Source: CAZHBA01 sp964530225
Lineage (GTDB): Bacteria; Pseudomonadota; Alphaproteobacteria; UBA6615
NCBI GenBank assembly: GCA_964530225.1
Contig: CAZHBA010000005.1
Location: forward strand, 1-21,559
Direction: 5' to 3'
DNA: 21,559 bases
In this document: in pieces, positions 7,111-14,618 of the stretch
How positions within the stretch are numbered: position 1 is the stretch's first letter
Layout: each line of letters starts with the position of its first letter
Position numbers and translations under genes: made by a program
The notes under the pieces: model-generated
Told to the model about the DNA's origin: nothing
The model's input: the letters and a program-made list of their open reading frames with translations, nothing else
Database searches by the model: none

Positions 7111-8040
7111 ATGACCATGGATCTGCGCCAACTGGAACAATTCGTTGCCGTATACGAAGACGGTAGCTTCAGCCGTGCCGCGCGGCGGAAGAACTGCACC
7201 CAGCCCGGACTGTCGGTGCAAATCCGCAATCTCGAAGGGCAGTTGGGCGTCGCGCTGTTCACCCGCAACGCGCGCGGTGTGGTGCCGACGGTCGCCGGCA
7301 AGCGCTTCTACACCAAGAGTCTCGCCATTTTGAATGCCGTCGAGGACACCAGGCTCGACATGCAAAACCTACAGGGCGCCATCACCGGCGCTATCGTTGC
7401 CGGCACTGTACCATCGGTCTCGCGCAGCGCCCTGCCGGCCGCTTTGTCGCGGTTCACCGAGCAACATCCCAATGTCGAATTGCGTTTGGACGAAGCCTAT
7501 GGCGGCACGCTCACCGACCGTGTCGCCACCGGTGAACTCGATTTTGCCATCATCACCGGCCCGCCGGCGCTCGAGGGACTGACCAGCGAGCTCATATCCG
7601 GAAATACGATGACCCTAATCTCCGGCCCTGAATCCTCGCTGCACCATCTGGCACCCTACAGCTTGAGCGAACTGCCGCCGCTGCGCCTGGTGCTACCGTC
7701 GGACCGACACAGCATCCGCCAAGTCATCGACGCCAATTTACGCCGCGGCGGCGCCACCGTGGAAACGGTGATCGAGTCCGACGGGCTCAACACGACGCTG
7801 GAATATGTCCGCCGCTCCGGCTGGTCGACGATAACACTCATGACCACGGTGATCGACGAACTCGAGACCGGCGCATTGGTCATCAACCCGATCGTACGGC
7901 CGAAGATCGCCGTCGATTATTTCCTGGTGCGTCCGTCGCGCCGGCCGCTGTCGCCAGCGGGCGAACAGTTTATCGCACTGCTTCGCGAGGAGTTATCAGA
8001 AATCGCTCAGCGCTGGCGGCAAGCCACTGGCGGTAACTAG
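7111..8040 (+). CDS. LysR family transcriptional regulator 2
   Basis: LysR-type regulator of 309 residues (307 if the second ATG at 7117 is used). The winged helix-turn-helix is at about 3-62 (MDLRQLEQFVAVYEDGSFSR, CTQPGLSVQIRNLEG). The effector domain begins near residue 90 (GAIVAGTVPSVSRSALPAAL) and shares GTLTDRVATGELDFAIITGP with LysR 1, so the two look like diverged paralogues. Both candidate starts lack a clear Shine-Dalgarno. It is followed after 12 bp by an SDR gene on the same strand, so the two are probably co-transcribed. Its target may be that SDR or the large minus-strand operon downstream; the sequence does not decide. The inducer is unknown. Confidence 0.9.
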   Translation: MTMDLRQLEQFVAVYEDGSFSRAARRKNCTQPGLSVQIRNLEGQLGVALFTRNARGVVPTVAGKRFYTKSLAILNAVEDTRLDMQNLQGAITGAIVAGTVPSVSRSALPAALSRFTEQHPNVELRLDEAYGGTLTDRVATGELDFAIITGPPALEGLTSELISGNTMTLISGPESSLHHLAPYSLSELPPLRLVLPSDRHSIRQVIDANLRRGGATVETVIESDGLNTTLEYVRRSGWSTITLMTTVIDELETGALVINPIVRPKIAVDYFLVRPSRRPLSPAGEQFIALLREELSEIAQRWRQATGGN

Positions 8041-8052
8041 AAGGGTAGGCTC

Positions 8053-8841
8053 ATGTCAGACACAAATCCCAATGCCGGGGCACCCCAGCGCGTCATCGTC
8101 ACCGCCGGCGGATCCGGCATCGGCCGCGCCATCGCCCAGCGCTTTCTGGACACCGGGGCACAGGTCCATATCTGCGACGTCGCGCCCGACACCCTCGATG
8201 CGACGCTTTCCGCCCATGACGGCCTGCGCGGCAGCGTCACCGATGTTGGCGTGCCAGCGGATGTGGAACGGCTGGTCGCCGAGGCGAGCGCCTGGATGGG
8301 CGGCGTCGACGTGCTGGTCAACAATGCCGGCATCGGCGGGCCGCGGGCCGCCCTCGAGGACATATCCTACGAGGATTGGGACCGCACCATCACCGTCAAC
8401 CTCAACGGCATGTTCTATTGCATCAAGAACGTGGCGCCGTTGATGAAGGCACAACAGAACGGCTGCATCGTCAATATCTCAACCGCCTCGGCCAAGGTGG
8501 CGCTGCCCCTGCGCTCGCCCTATGTGGCCTCGAAAGTCGGCGTGCTCGGCCTGACCCACACGGTGGCGCGCGAGTACGGCCCCTTTGGCATCCGCTGCAA
8601 CGCCATCCTGCCCGGCCTTATCGACAACGAGCGCGGGCGCAACATCCTCACCAACCACGCCCAGGAGAAAGGCGTCAGCTTCGAGGAGGCGGAGCAGGAT
8701 TTCCTCAAATTTATTTCCCTGCGCGCCTGGATTGACCCAGCGGAGGTGGGTAATCTGGCGGTGTTCCTGGCGTCCCACACCGGCCGCCACATCACCGGCC
8801 AGAATATCGGTATGGACGGTAACGTCGAGTGGGAGATTTAG
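8053..8841 (+). CDS. SDR family oxidoreductase 1 (catalytic Ser position is Thr)
   Basis: Classical short-chain dehydrogenase/reductase, 262 residues, cytoplasmic, using NAD(P) to interconvert an alcohol and a ketone. The cofactor motif TAGGSGIG is at 17-24, NNAG at 90-93, VNLNG at 115-119, and the active site YVASK has Tyr157 and Lys161. The residue 13 before the Tyr, where the family has catalytic Ser, is Thr144 (in NISTASAK). Two other serines, 143 and 146, are close by. The C-terminus GQNIGMDGNVEWEI is typical of the family. AGGG about 9 bases upstream supports the start, 12 bp after LysR 2. Thr can keep the hydroxyl, so activity is possible but uncertain. It may act on the same pathway as the downstream operon (inference). 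Confidence 0.9.
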   Translation: MSDTNPNAGAPQRVIVTAGGSGIGRAIAQRFLDTGAQVHICDVAPDTLDATLSAHDGLRGSVTDVGVPADVERLVAEASAWMGGVDVLVNNAGIGGPRAALEDISYEDWDRTITVNLNGMFYCIKNVAPLMKAQQNGCIVNISTASAKVALPLRSPYVASKVGVLGLTHTVAREYGPFGIRCNAILPGLIDNERGRNILTNHAQEKGVSFEEAEQDFLKFISLRAWIDPAEVGNLAVFLASHTGRHITGQNIGMDGNVEWEI

Positions 8842-8924
8842 AGTCTGATCCACCAGCGTGGAAGCGCCACAGCCCGCTTGATGGGGGAGGATTTAGATGG
8901 GGGTGACGAAAGCGACTCTCCAAT

Positions 8925-8945
8925 TTCGACAAGCTCGGCATGAGG
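8925..8945 (+). repeat. Proteobacterial intergenic palindromic repeat, degenerate copy 2
   Basis: TTCGACAAGCTCGGCATGAG resembles the same CTTCGACAGGCTCAGGATGAG family seen at 7015-7043 in the opposite orientation. The palindrome arms have decayed. It lies in the 119-bp convergent gap between SDR 1 and the 2-oxoglutarate oxygenase. No Rho-independent terminator with a U-run is visible in that gap for either gene. Confidence 0.45.
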
Positions 8946-8960
8946 CCCTTGATAGGCGGA

Positions 8961-10007
8961 CTACTCGGCGGCGTTGACGATATTTTCTTCGGTGTTCTCG
9001 TCGTTCTTGCCGCCCGCTTCCGGCGGATAGTTGCGGTCGACGTACCAGCACATGTAGTCGTAGATGCTGATCGGCTCGAACTTCGCCGGGTTGCTGGCGC
9101 TCACGCACGTGTCGAGCGGCGCGGCAACGGTGTCCGGGCTAGGGTTAAAAAACAATGCCATGGAATAGCGGTCGGTTTTGGGTGGGTTGACGCGGTGGGG
9201 CGAGGCCAGGAACCGACCATTGGTCCAGCGATTAAGGAACTCGCCGGTATTAATTATGATGGCATCGCTACCCATGTGATCGGCGTTGATCCAGTTGCCC
9301 GCTCGCGTTCGAATCTCCAGGCCCGGTACTTCCGATAGCGGCAACAGAGTCATAAACCCGTGGTCCTGGTGCGGTGAAATGCCAAACTGATTTTCTTCCG
9401 CTTCCATCACCGGGTAGTGGGAATTACGCGTGGTCCACAGCGGATCGTCAAACATGGAGTCGAAGAAATCCGCCGGCTTATCGAGCGCCAGTGCATAGAT
9501 CGGCAACATGCATCGGCCCAACGTCACTAACGCCTGGTGACAGGCCTTGATGGTCTCCTTAAAGCCCAGCAGATTTTCCGGCCACGGATTAGGGCCGTGG
9601 AAACGCCGTTCGGCGATACGCCCCGGGTGATTGTCTGGGCGCTCGTTGACGTAGCGCAGTACCTCGTTGAGGTCGGCCTTGGTGTTCTGGTTAACCGGCG
9701 AGGTGACATAGATGGTCGACTTGGGCGGCACATAACCCGGCCGCGTCGCCGATGCCCGGAGTGCTAGCTTGTCTTCGTCGGGAAGTGCAAAGAACCGTTC
9801 GAGTTCAGCATAGCCGCAGCGAATCAGGTCCATATCGACGCCGTGATTGGCAACGAAGTAGAAGCCTATATTTTCCTGGGCGTAGCGCAGCTCGACTGCC
9901 AGACGCTCGGCCGCGCCCTCTTCGCCGGCCAAGAACAGCCCCAGGTCGAGAACCGGGATTTCCTCGCGAATCGCTGTGACGCCTTCCGCTTCCAATTTTA
10001 CGCTCAT
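8961..10007 (-). CDS. 2-oxoglutarate/Fe(II)-dependent oxygenase (isopenicillin N synthase-like)
   Basis: Non-haem iron oxygenase of 348 residues with the double-stranded beta-helix fold of the IPNS/DIOX family. These enzymes hydroxylate, desaturate or cyclise small molecules, usually consuming 2-oxoglutarate and O2. The N-terminal DIOX region includes IPVLDLGLF (17-25) and GFYFVANHGV (48-57). The iron ligands are His213 and Asp215 in SPHQDHGFMTLL and His271 in FLASPHRV. The RYS at 280-282 matches the R-x-S that binds 2-oxoglutarate. The C-terminal 20 residues are polar and acidic. The start is inferred from family alignment; its Shine-Dalgarno is weak. It is last in the minus-strand operon, 60 bp after SDR 2, with a palindrome in that gap. 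The substrate is unknown. Related proteins are often annotated as flavonol-synthase-like in bacteria without proof. Confidence 0.9.
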   Translation of the reverse strand: MSVKLEAEGVTAIREEIPVLDLGLFLAGEEGAAERLAVELRYAQENIGFYFVANHGVDMDLIRCGYAELERFFALPDEDKLALRASATRPGYVPPKSTIYVTSPVNQNTKADLNEVLRYVNERPDNHPGRIAERRFHGPNPWPENLLGFKETIKACHQALVTLGRCMLPIYALALDKPADFFDSMFDDPLWTTRNSHYPVMEAEENQFGISPHQDHGFMTLLPLSEVPGLEIRTRAGNWINADHMGSDAIIINTGEFLNRWTNGRFLASPHRVNPPKTDRYSMALFFNPSPDTVAAPLDTCVSASNPAKFEPISIYDYMCWYVDRNYPPEAGGKNDENTEENIVNAAE

Positions 10008-10045
10008 GTCAGCGCTCTTATTCTTGTTATCGCGCCGCCAGTATT

Positions 10046-10061
10046 ACACCGAAATCGGTGT
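10046..10061. promoter_or_regulatory. 16-bp palindrome before the 2-oxoglutarate oxygenase gene
   Basis: ACACCGA and TCGGTGT form a perfect 7-bp inverted repeat with a 2-base centre, 38 bp upstream of the oxygenase ATG. It is too compact for a good RNA hairpin loop (6 bp with a 4-base loop at best) and has no T-run. It looks more like a dimeric repressor operator than a terminator, which would give the oxygenase its own control within the operon. Confidence 0.45.
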
Positions 10062-10067
10062 CGTTCA

Positions 10068-10841
10068 CTAACCCGCGACAAATATGCCCGCTGCCAAGCC
10101 TTCATCGAGAACGAAATTGGATCCGTAGATGGCGTTGCCAGTCTTCGGCGAGGCCAGGAACATCGCCATTTCGGCGATTTCCTCGGCATTGGAATAGGTG
10201 CGACCAGAGGGCGTTACCATCTCCATAAAATCGAGGATTGGTTTGAACTCTGGATCGGTGCGCACATATTCGTTCATCGGCGTTTCTGTGTTGCCGGGTG
10301 AGATCGAGTTGACGTGGATGCCATCGCGCGACAGCTCGGTCGCCAGAACCTGGGTTAGCATGACGACGCCCGCCTTGGTGGCGCAGTACACGCCATAAAG
10401 TGGAAACGCCCGCACGCTCGCCGCCGACGCTATGTTGATGATGTTGCCGCGTTTACGCGCCTTCATATGCGGCACCACCGCGTTGATCATGTGCACTGTG
10501 CCCTTCAGGTTGACGTCAATCATTTGGTTCACATCTCTGATCTTGCTATCGCCCGCCGGGGTCGGCACAAAGATACCCGCGGAATTGACTAGGATATCGA
10601 TCTTCTTGTGATCTTTGAGAACCTTGGCAACCAGCTTCTCCACTTGCGCTGGTTTTCTAATGTCGCAGACATAGCCCCTCGATTTGCGCTTGATCTCCTT
10701 GGCGATCTTGTTGGCCTTGCGGATGTTCGAGCTGGCGACTATGGCGCATGTCGCCCCTTCCGAGGCGAATTTTCGCGCAGTTGCCTCGCCGAGACCCGAC
10801 GAACCGCCAACCACCAATGCTACCTTGTTGCGAAGTTCCAT
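10068..10841 (-). CDS. SDR family oxidoreductase 2
   Basis: Classical short-chain dehydrogenase/reductase, 257 residues. The cofactor motif GGSSGLG is at 12-18, NSAG at 86-89 and VNLKG at 110-114. The catalytic Ser139, Tyr152 and Lys156 are all present (NIASAAS, YCATK), so it should be active on an alcohol/ketone pair. The loop PGNTETPMNEYVRT after strand 6 is nearly the same as in SDR 3, which indicates a tandem duplication. The surface segment at about 40-55 is unusually rich in Lys and Arg. GGAGGG about 7 bases upstream fixes the ATG. It lies 32 bp after SDR 3 and 60 bp before the 2-oxoglutarate oxygenase in the same minus-strand series. The substrate is unknown. Confidence 0.92.
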   Translation of the reverse strand: MELRNKVALVVGGSSGLGEATARKFASEGATCAIVASSNIRKANKIAKEIKRKSRGYVCDIRKPAQVEKLVAKVLKDHKKIDILVNSAGIFVPTPAGDSKIRDVNQMIDVNLKGTVHMINAVVPHMKARKRGNIINIASAASVRAFPLYGVYCATKAGVVMLTQVLATELSRDGIHVNSISPGNTETPMNEYVRTDPEFKPILDFMEMVTPSGRTYSNAEEIAEMAMFLASPKTGNAIYGSNFVLDEGLAAGIFVAG

Positions 10842-10873
10842 AGTTCTGCCCTCCTTCGTGCTCGTTTAGTTGT

Positions 10874-11641
10874 TTAGAAACCGATGTTGGCGCCCTCGTC
10901 TATCACCACGGTTTCGCCGTGCATGGGCTTGGCCGCATCCGACACCAGGAACAATGCCATGGCGGCGATCTCCTTGGGGTCGGAAAACGGCCGACCGCTC
11001 AAGGCACGCGATTTGATGATCTCACGGGTTTCAGCGTAAACGTCTTCGGTGCGCACGTTTTCGTTCATCGGCGTCGCCGTGTTGCCCGGCGCGATGCAGT
11101 TGACGTTGATGCCTTGCGGCGCCAGGGCACAGGCCAGCGAGCGCGTCATCTGCATCACCCCGGCCTTGGCTGCGCCATAGACGATATAGGCACTGCGTCC
11201 CTGAATACCGGCGGCGGAGCCGAAGTTGACGATCTTACCGCCGCCGCGCTCGGCCATTCCCGGGCCGACGGCGTGGCACATATAGAACGCACCCTTGAGG
11301 CAGGAATCGACGATATCGTCGAAATGCTCTTCCGGTGTATCGCCCAGCTTGGTCGGGTAGAACACGCCGGCACCGTTAACCAGGATGTCAATGTCGCCGA
11401 ACGCCTCGCGTACTTCCGTAACCAGCTTTTCGATCTGCTGAACGTCCCTGACATCGCAGACGAACGCCTGCACCGTACCGCCCGCGGCGGCAATGGGATT
11501 GGCGACCTGCTGCGCCTTGCTCTTGTCATGGCTGGCGACCACAGCGACCTTCGCGCCCTCGGCGGCGAACAGCGCGCAAATTTCCGCCCCGATGCCCGAC
11601 GACCCGCCGGTGATCAGGGCCACCTTATTCTTTAACTGCAT
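10874..11641 (-). CDS. SDR family oxidoreductase 3 (tetrad Asn position is Cys)
   Basis: Classical short-chain dehydrogenase/reductase, 255 residues. The cofactor motif TGGSSGIG is at 11-18, and Ser142, Tyr155 and Lys159 are all in place (NFGSAAG, YGAAK). Two changes stand out. The usual NNAG is NGAG (89-92), and the VNLKG segment that carries the catalytic-tetrad Asn reads SCLKG, putting Cys114 at the Asn position. PGNTATPMNENVRTED is shared with SDR 2. GAGG about 9 bases upstream supports the start. It begins 20 bp downstream of the serine hydrolase gene. Most likely it is an NAD(P)-dependent alcohol dehydrogenase, but the replaced Asn leaves its activity open. Confidence 0.9.
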   Translation of the reverse strand: MQLKNKVALITGGSSGIGAEICALFAAEGAKVAVVASHDKSKAQQVANPIAAAGGTVQAFVCDVRDVQQIEKLVTEVREAFGDIDILVNGAGVFYPTKLGDTPEEHFDDIVDSCLKGAFYMCHAVGPGMAERGGGKIVNFGSAAGIQGRSAYIVYGAAKAGVMQMTRSLACALAPQGINVNCIAPGNTATPMNENVRTEDVYAETREIIKSRALSGRPFSDPKEIAAMALFLVSDAAKPMHGETVVIDEGANIGF

Positions 11642-11661
11642 CGCCTAACCTCTTCAAATAC

Positions 11662-12819
11662 CTACTTAATCGAATCATACATCGCCTCGACCATTGGCGT
11701 AGCGAAGGGCCCGAGATCGGCGATCGGTGCCATGCGATTGCCGCAATAGCTAAACCCGAGACGGGCGTGCGGATCGCCGAAACCGACAGCGCCGCCAATC
11801 CCGGTGTGGCCAAAATTATCGCGCCGTCCGCCGAACGGAAACGGCGGACACGACAGCATAAAGCCGCAGCCGAAACGGAAATGGCGGTTGGTCATGCGGT
11901 CCATGTCGTCCCAGTGCTCGGCGATGGCATCCGCGATCACAGCCTCCGATAACAGCCGTCCGCCGCCGATCTCGCCGCCGTTGACCATACCGCCGTAGAG
12001 GGTGGCGATGGCGCGCGCGTTGCCGTGGCCATTGGCCGACGCAAACTCACCGCGAAACCAGTTGTCGGAATTGAAGTCTTCGTCCTTGGGCATGGGGTTC
12101 CAGGCGCGAAACAGCGGCGAGTCCGGGTTCACCTTGATGCCGTCGCGCGAAGGCGTGCCCGGCGTTTCGATGAATTCGGCACAGCGCACGATTTCTTCAT
12201 CGATAAGGCCGATATGGAAATCGAGGCCGAACGGCTCGGCGATCTCTTCGCGCCAGAACTGTCCAACCGTGCGCCCATCGACATGGCGGATCAGGCCGCT
12301 GACCAGCGGTCCGTAGGTGAAGGAATGATACGACCCCGCGGTCCCCGGCGCCCACTCCGGCGTGACTTCTTCGAGCGCGCGCTCCACCACGCCCTCCTGC
12401 CACAACGAACCGGCCGGCGCGGCATCGGCATAGATGGCACCGGACTGGTGCGAGATGAGCGTGCGCACGCTCATCTTATCCTTGCCGTTGGCACCAAACG
12501 CGGGCCAGTAGTGCGCGACCGGTTGCTCCATATCGACAACGCCGCGGTCGACCAAGGTGAGCAGGCAGATCGACGCGCAGGCCTTTGTCACCGACATCAT
12601 GCAGGTGATGGTATCGGGCTGCCACAATTGGCTGCGCGCCGCATCGCGGCAGCCGCCCCACAGGTCTACGACCCTGTCCCCCTCGACGACGACGGACACG
12701 CAGGCGCCGACCTCTTCGCCGCAAACCGGATCGCCTTCGGCCATGTTGCGGCGGAACGCATCTTCGACCGCAGCGAATTTGGGATCGCAGGTACCGCTAA
12801 TTGGAACGTCGCGCGTCAT
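11662..12819 (-). CDS. Beta-lactamase-fold serine hydrolase (class C-like esterase)
   Basis: Serine hydrolase of the beta-lactamase/EstB/penicillin-binding-protein-like superfamily, 385 residues. Such proteins without a signal peptide are commonly esterases, lactonases or amidases rather than antibiotic-resistance enzymes. The nucleophile motif is SVTK (Ser76, Lys79). The second motif is probably YHS at 164-166 in SYHSFTYGPL, and HTG at 338-340 replaces the KTG box, as in many EstB-type esterases. No signal peptide is visible, so it is cytoplasmic. The start is supported by GTGAGG six bases upstream, 20 bp after the HyuB stop. In this operon it could open an ester or lactone made by an oxygenase, or cleave an amide. 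That role is inference. Confidence 0.9.
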   Translation of the reverse strand: MTRDVPISGTCDPKFAAVEDAFRRNMAEGDPVCGEEVGACVSVVVEGDRVVDLWGGCRDAARSQLWQPDTITCMMSVTKACASICLLTLVDRGVVDMEQPVAHYWPAFGANGKDKMSVRTLISHQSGAIYADAAPAGSLWQEGVVERALEEVTPEWAPGTAGSYHSFTYGPLVSGLIRHVDGRTVGQFWREEIAEPFGLDFHIGLIDEEIVRCAEFIETPGTPSRDGIKVNPDSPLFRAWNPMPKDEDFNSDNWFRGEFASANGHGNARAIATLYGGMVNGGEIGGGRLLSEAVIADAIAEHWDDMDRMTNRHFRFGCGFMLSCPPFPFGGRRDNFGHTGIGGAVGFGDPHARLGFSYCGNRMAPIADLGPFATPMVEAMYDSIK

Positions 12820-12839
12820 GCCTCACCCTATCTTTCTTG

Positions 12840-14606
12840 TTATTGTGTGGCTGCACGTTGGGCTGCGGTATCATCGTAAACTACGTTGCCAGCGTCGTCG
12901 ATCACCACGCCATAAACCTCGCGCGCGCGCTCGACGCTAACAAAGCCTTCGCGTACATCGCGGCCGACGATTTCCGCGTCGCGCTGGGTCGGCGGGCCAT
13001 AACCGCCGCCACCGCTCGAATAGGAGACAATCAGCTCACCCTCATCCAGGGTGACGCGGCCGCAATTGGGCACCGCCACCTCGTTGCCGTCGCGGTCGAG
13101 TTTATGCTGATGCGCCCGCCCACCATCGCCGCCACCGCGCACGCCCTTGGGGCCATTGATGTTGCCGTCGCTGTTGTAGATCACGTCCATCGACCCGCCG
13201 CGCGGGCCGTAGACGGCATGGAAGGTACGCGAACCGCAGAAACGGCCGGCACCTTCGGTATCGGCTACGAAGCCGCGTTCGCGGACGTAAAGCGGATGGC
13301 GCAGCTCATCCAGTTCGACCGAATCCAAAAAGCACATGCCGCCGTTGCCGACATGGGAAATGGTTTGCCAGGCGTCGGCGCTCGATGAGGCAGCACCGCA
13401 AGTTTTGCCGACAAAGATCTGGTTGACGAAGGGCTTGCCAGTGCGCGTATCGATCCCCGATACGACGCCGGTCCCCGGCGGACTTATGGCGCCGCATTCG
13501 GCCATGCCGACGCCGTCGGCCAACTGCGCCATCGCCGCCTGCACGCCGTTGGCCACCCGGTCGGCGATGTTGGTGGTCGCCACCGAACAACTGGTCGGGT
13601 GTTTGGGAATTCCGACGATGCAGCCCTCGCGCAGATGGATGTCAAGGCGGCGGAAGGCACCGGCGTTCTTTGGCACCGTATGGTCGATGGAGTTGAACAC
13701 GCCGACCATCGCCGCGGTGCGCGAGCAGGCTTCCGACAAGTTCAACCCGCACGGCAGGCAGTCGGGATTGTCGCGCAGATCGACGGCGACGCGGCCGTTG
13801 TCGGCGTCGACCGCAACGACGCTCTTGATCGGTATGCCCGCCTCCGGCGTGCCGGGAAAAGCGTCGTGGGTACTCTCATGTTCGGCCGTACCGGACGGGA
13901 TGGCGCGGATCGCCCGGTCCACGCACCGTTCGCCATAGTCGAACCAGTCGCACACGAAATTCTCCAGTGCCACCCAACCAATCTCCGCGCCGAGCGCTAA
14001 TATCTCGCGTTCGCCGATGCGCGCGGCACCAATCATCGCCAGATAGTCACCCCACCACTGGTTCGGCACGCGGATACGCAGCCGGCACATGCGGATGATG
14101 TCTTCGATGTTCTCATAATCGCACTGCACCTGCACGGCGGGGAAGATCAGCGCGCCTTCCTCGTACACGTCGCGGGCACCGCCGAAATAGGTGGTCGGAA
14201 TAGAATTGCCGATGTCCGCCTGATGCGCCTTCGCCGCTACCGTGAACCGGTGCACGCCATCGTCGTCGATGACCGGTACCAGGATAGTGTGATCAGCTGG
14301 GTGCGAACAGCCATGGTAGGGCGAGTTGTGTAAAAACGCGTCACCCCGTTGGAAATTCGGATGCGTCTCCTTCATCGACTTGGCCATCAGGTCGGGGCCG
14401 GAGAGCACATGGATTGGTAGGCTTTCCGCCGCCGCCAGCATCTCGTTCTCGGCGGTGACGATGCAGCAGGAAAAATCGCGCGCCATAGCGAGCACGCCCG
14501 AACGCCCGGTGCGCAGCAGCGTGTTCGCCATCTTGCGCACGATGCCGTCGAAGCGGTTGCTCATAAGGGCGAGCCGAACGCCATCGCCGCTTGCTTCAAC
14601 GGTCAT
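12840..14606 (-). CDS. hyuB: HyuB family protein, copy 1 (hydantoinase/oxoprolinase/ketone carboxylase subunit)
   Basis: Large catalytic subunit of the HyuA/HyuB family, 588 residues. Partnered with HyuA, the family cleaves cyclic amides (hydantoins, 5-oxoproline, caprolactam) or carboxylates ketones, with ATP phosphorylating the substrate. The metal-site residues recalled from caprolactamase and acetone carboxylase fit here as Asp44 (ARDFSCC), His102 and Asp105 (SHPADH), and His128 (AKAHQADIG). The block CGLNLSEACSRTAAMVGVFNS and the C-terminal Gly-rich SSGGGGYG are also family-typical. It starts 12 bp after the stop of the second HyuB, with only a weak Shine-Dalgarno, suggesting coupled translation. 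By eye it is well over half identical to that copy. Two HyuB genes for one HyuA is unusual. The symbol is given at family level only. Confidence 0.92.
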   Translation of the reverse strand: MTVEASGDGVRLALMSNRFDGIVRKMANTLLRTGRSGVLAMARDFSCCIVTAENEMLAAAESLPIHVLSGPDLMAKSMKETHPNFQRGDAFLHNSPYHGCSHPADHTILVPVIDDDGVHRFTVAAKAHQADIGNSIPTTYFGGARDVYEEGALIFPAVQVQCDYENIEDIIRMCRLRIRVPNQWWGDYLAMIGAARIGEREILALGAEIGWVALENFVCDWFDYGERCVDRAIRAIPSGTAEHESTHDAFPGTPEAGIPIKSVVAVDADNGRVAVDLRDNPDCLPCGLNLSEACSRTAAMVGVFNSIDHTVPKNAGAFRRLDIHLREGCIVGIPKHPTSCSVATTNIADRVANGVQAAMAQLADGVGMAECGAISPPGTGVVSGIDTRTGKPFVNQIFVGKTCGAASSSADAWQTISHVGNGGMCFLDSVELDELRHPLYVRERGFVADTEGAGRFCGSRTFHAVYGPRGGSMDVIYNSDGNINGPKGVRGGGDGGRAHQHKLDRDGNEVAVPNCGRVTLDEGELIVSYSSGGGGYGPPTQRDAEIVGRDVREGFVSVERAREVYGVVIDDAGNVVYDDTAAQRAATQ

Positions 14607-14618
14607 GGGCCGATCCGG

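Noticed and set aside
10046..10061. Terminator between SDR 2 and the oxygenase
   Set aside because: The hairpin is short with a minimal loop and no U-run on either strand. It is better explained as a protein-binding palindrome.
11662..12819. Antibiotic-resistance beta-lactamase
   Set aside because: There is no signal peptide, HTG replaces KTG, and the gene sits inside a catabolic operon, so an esterase/amidase is far more likely.
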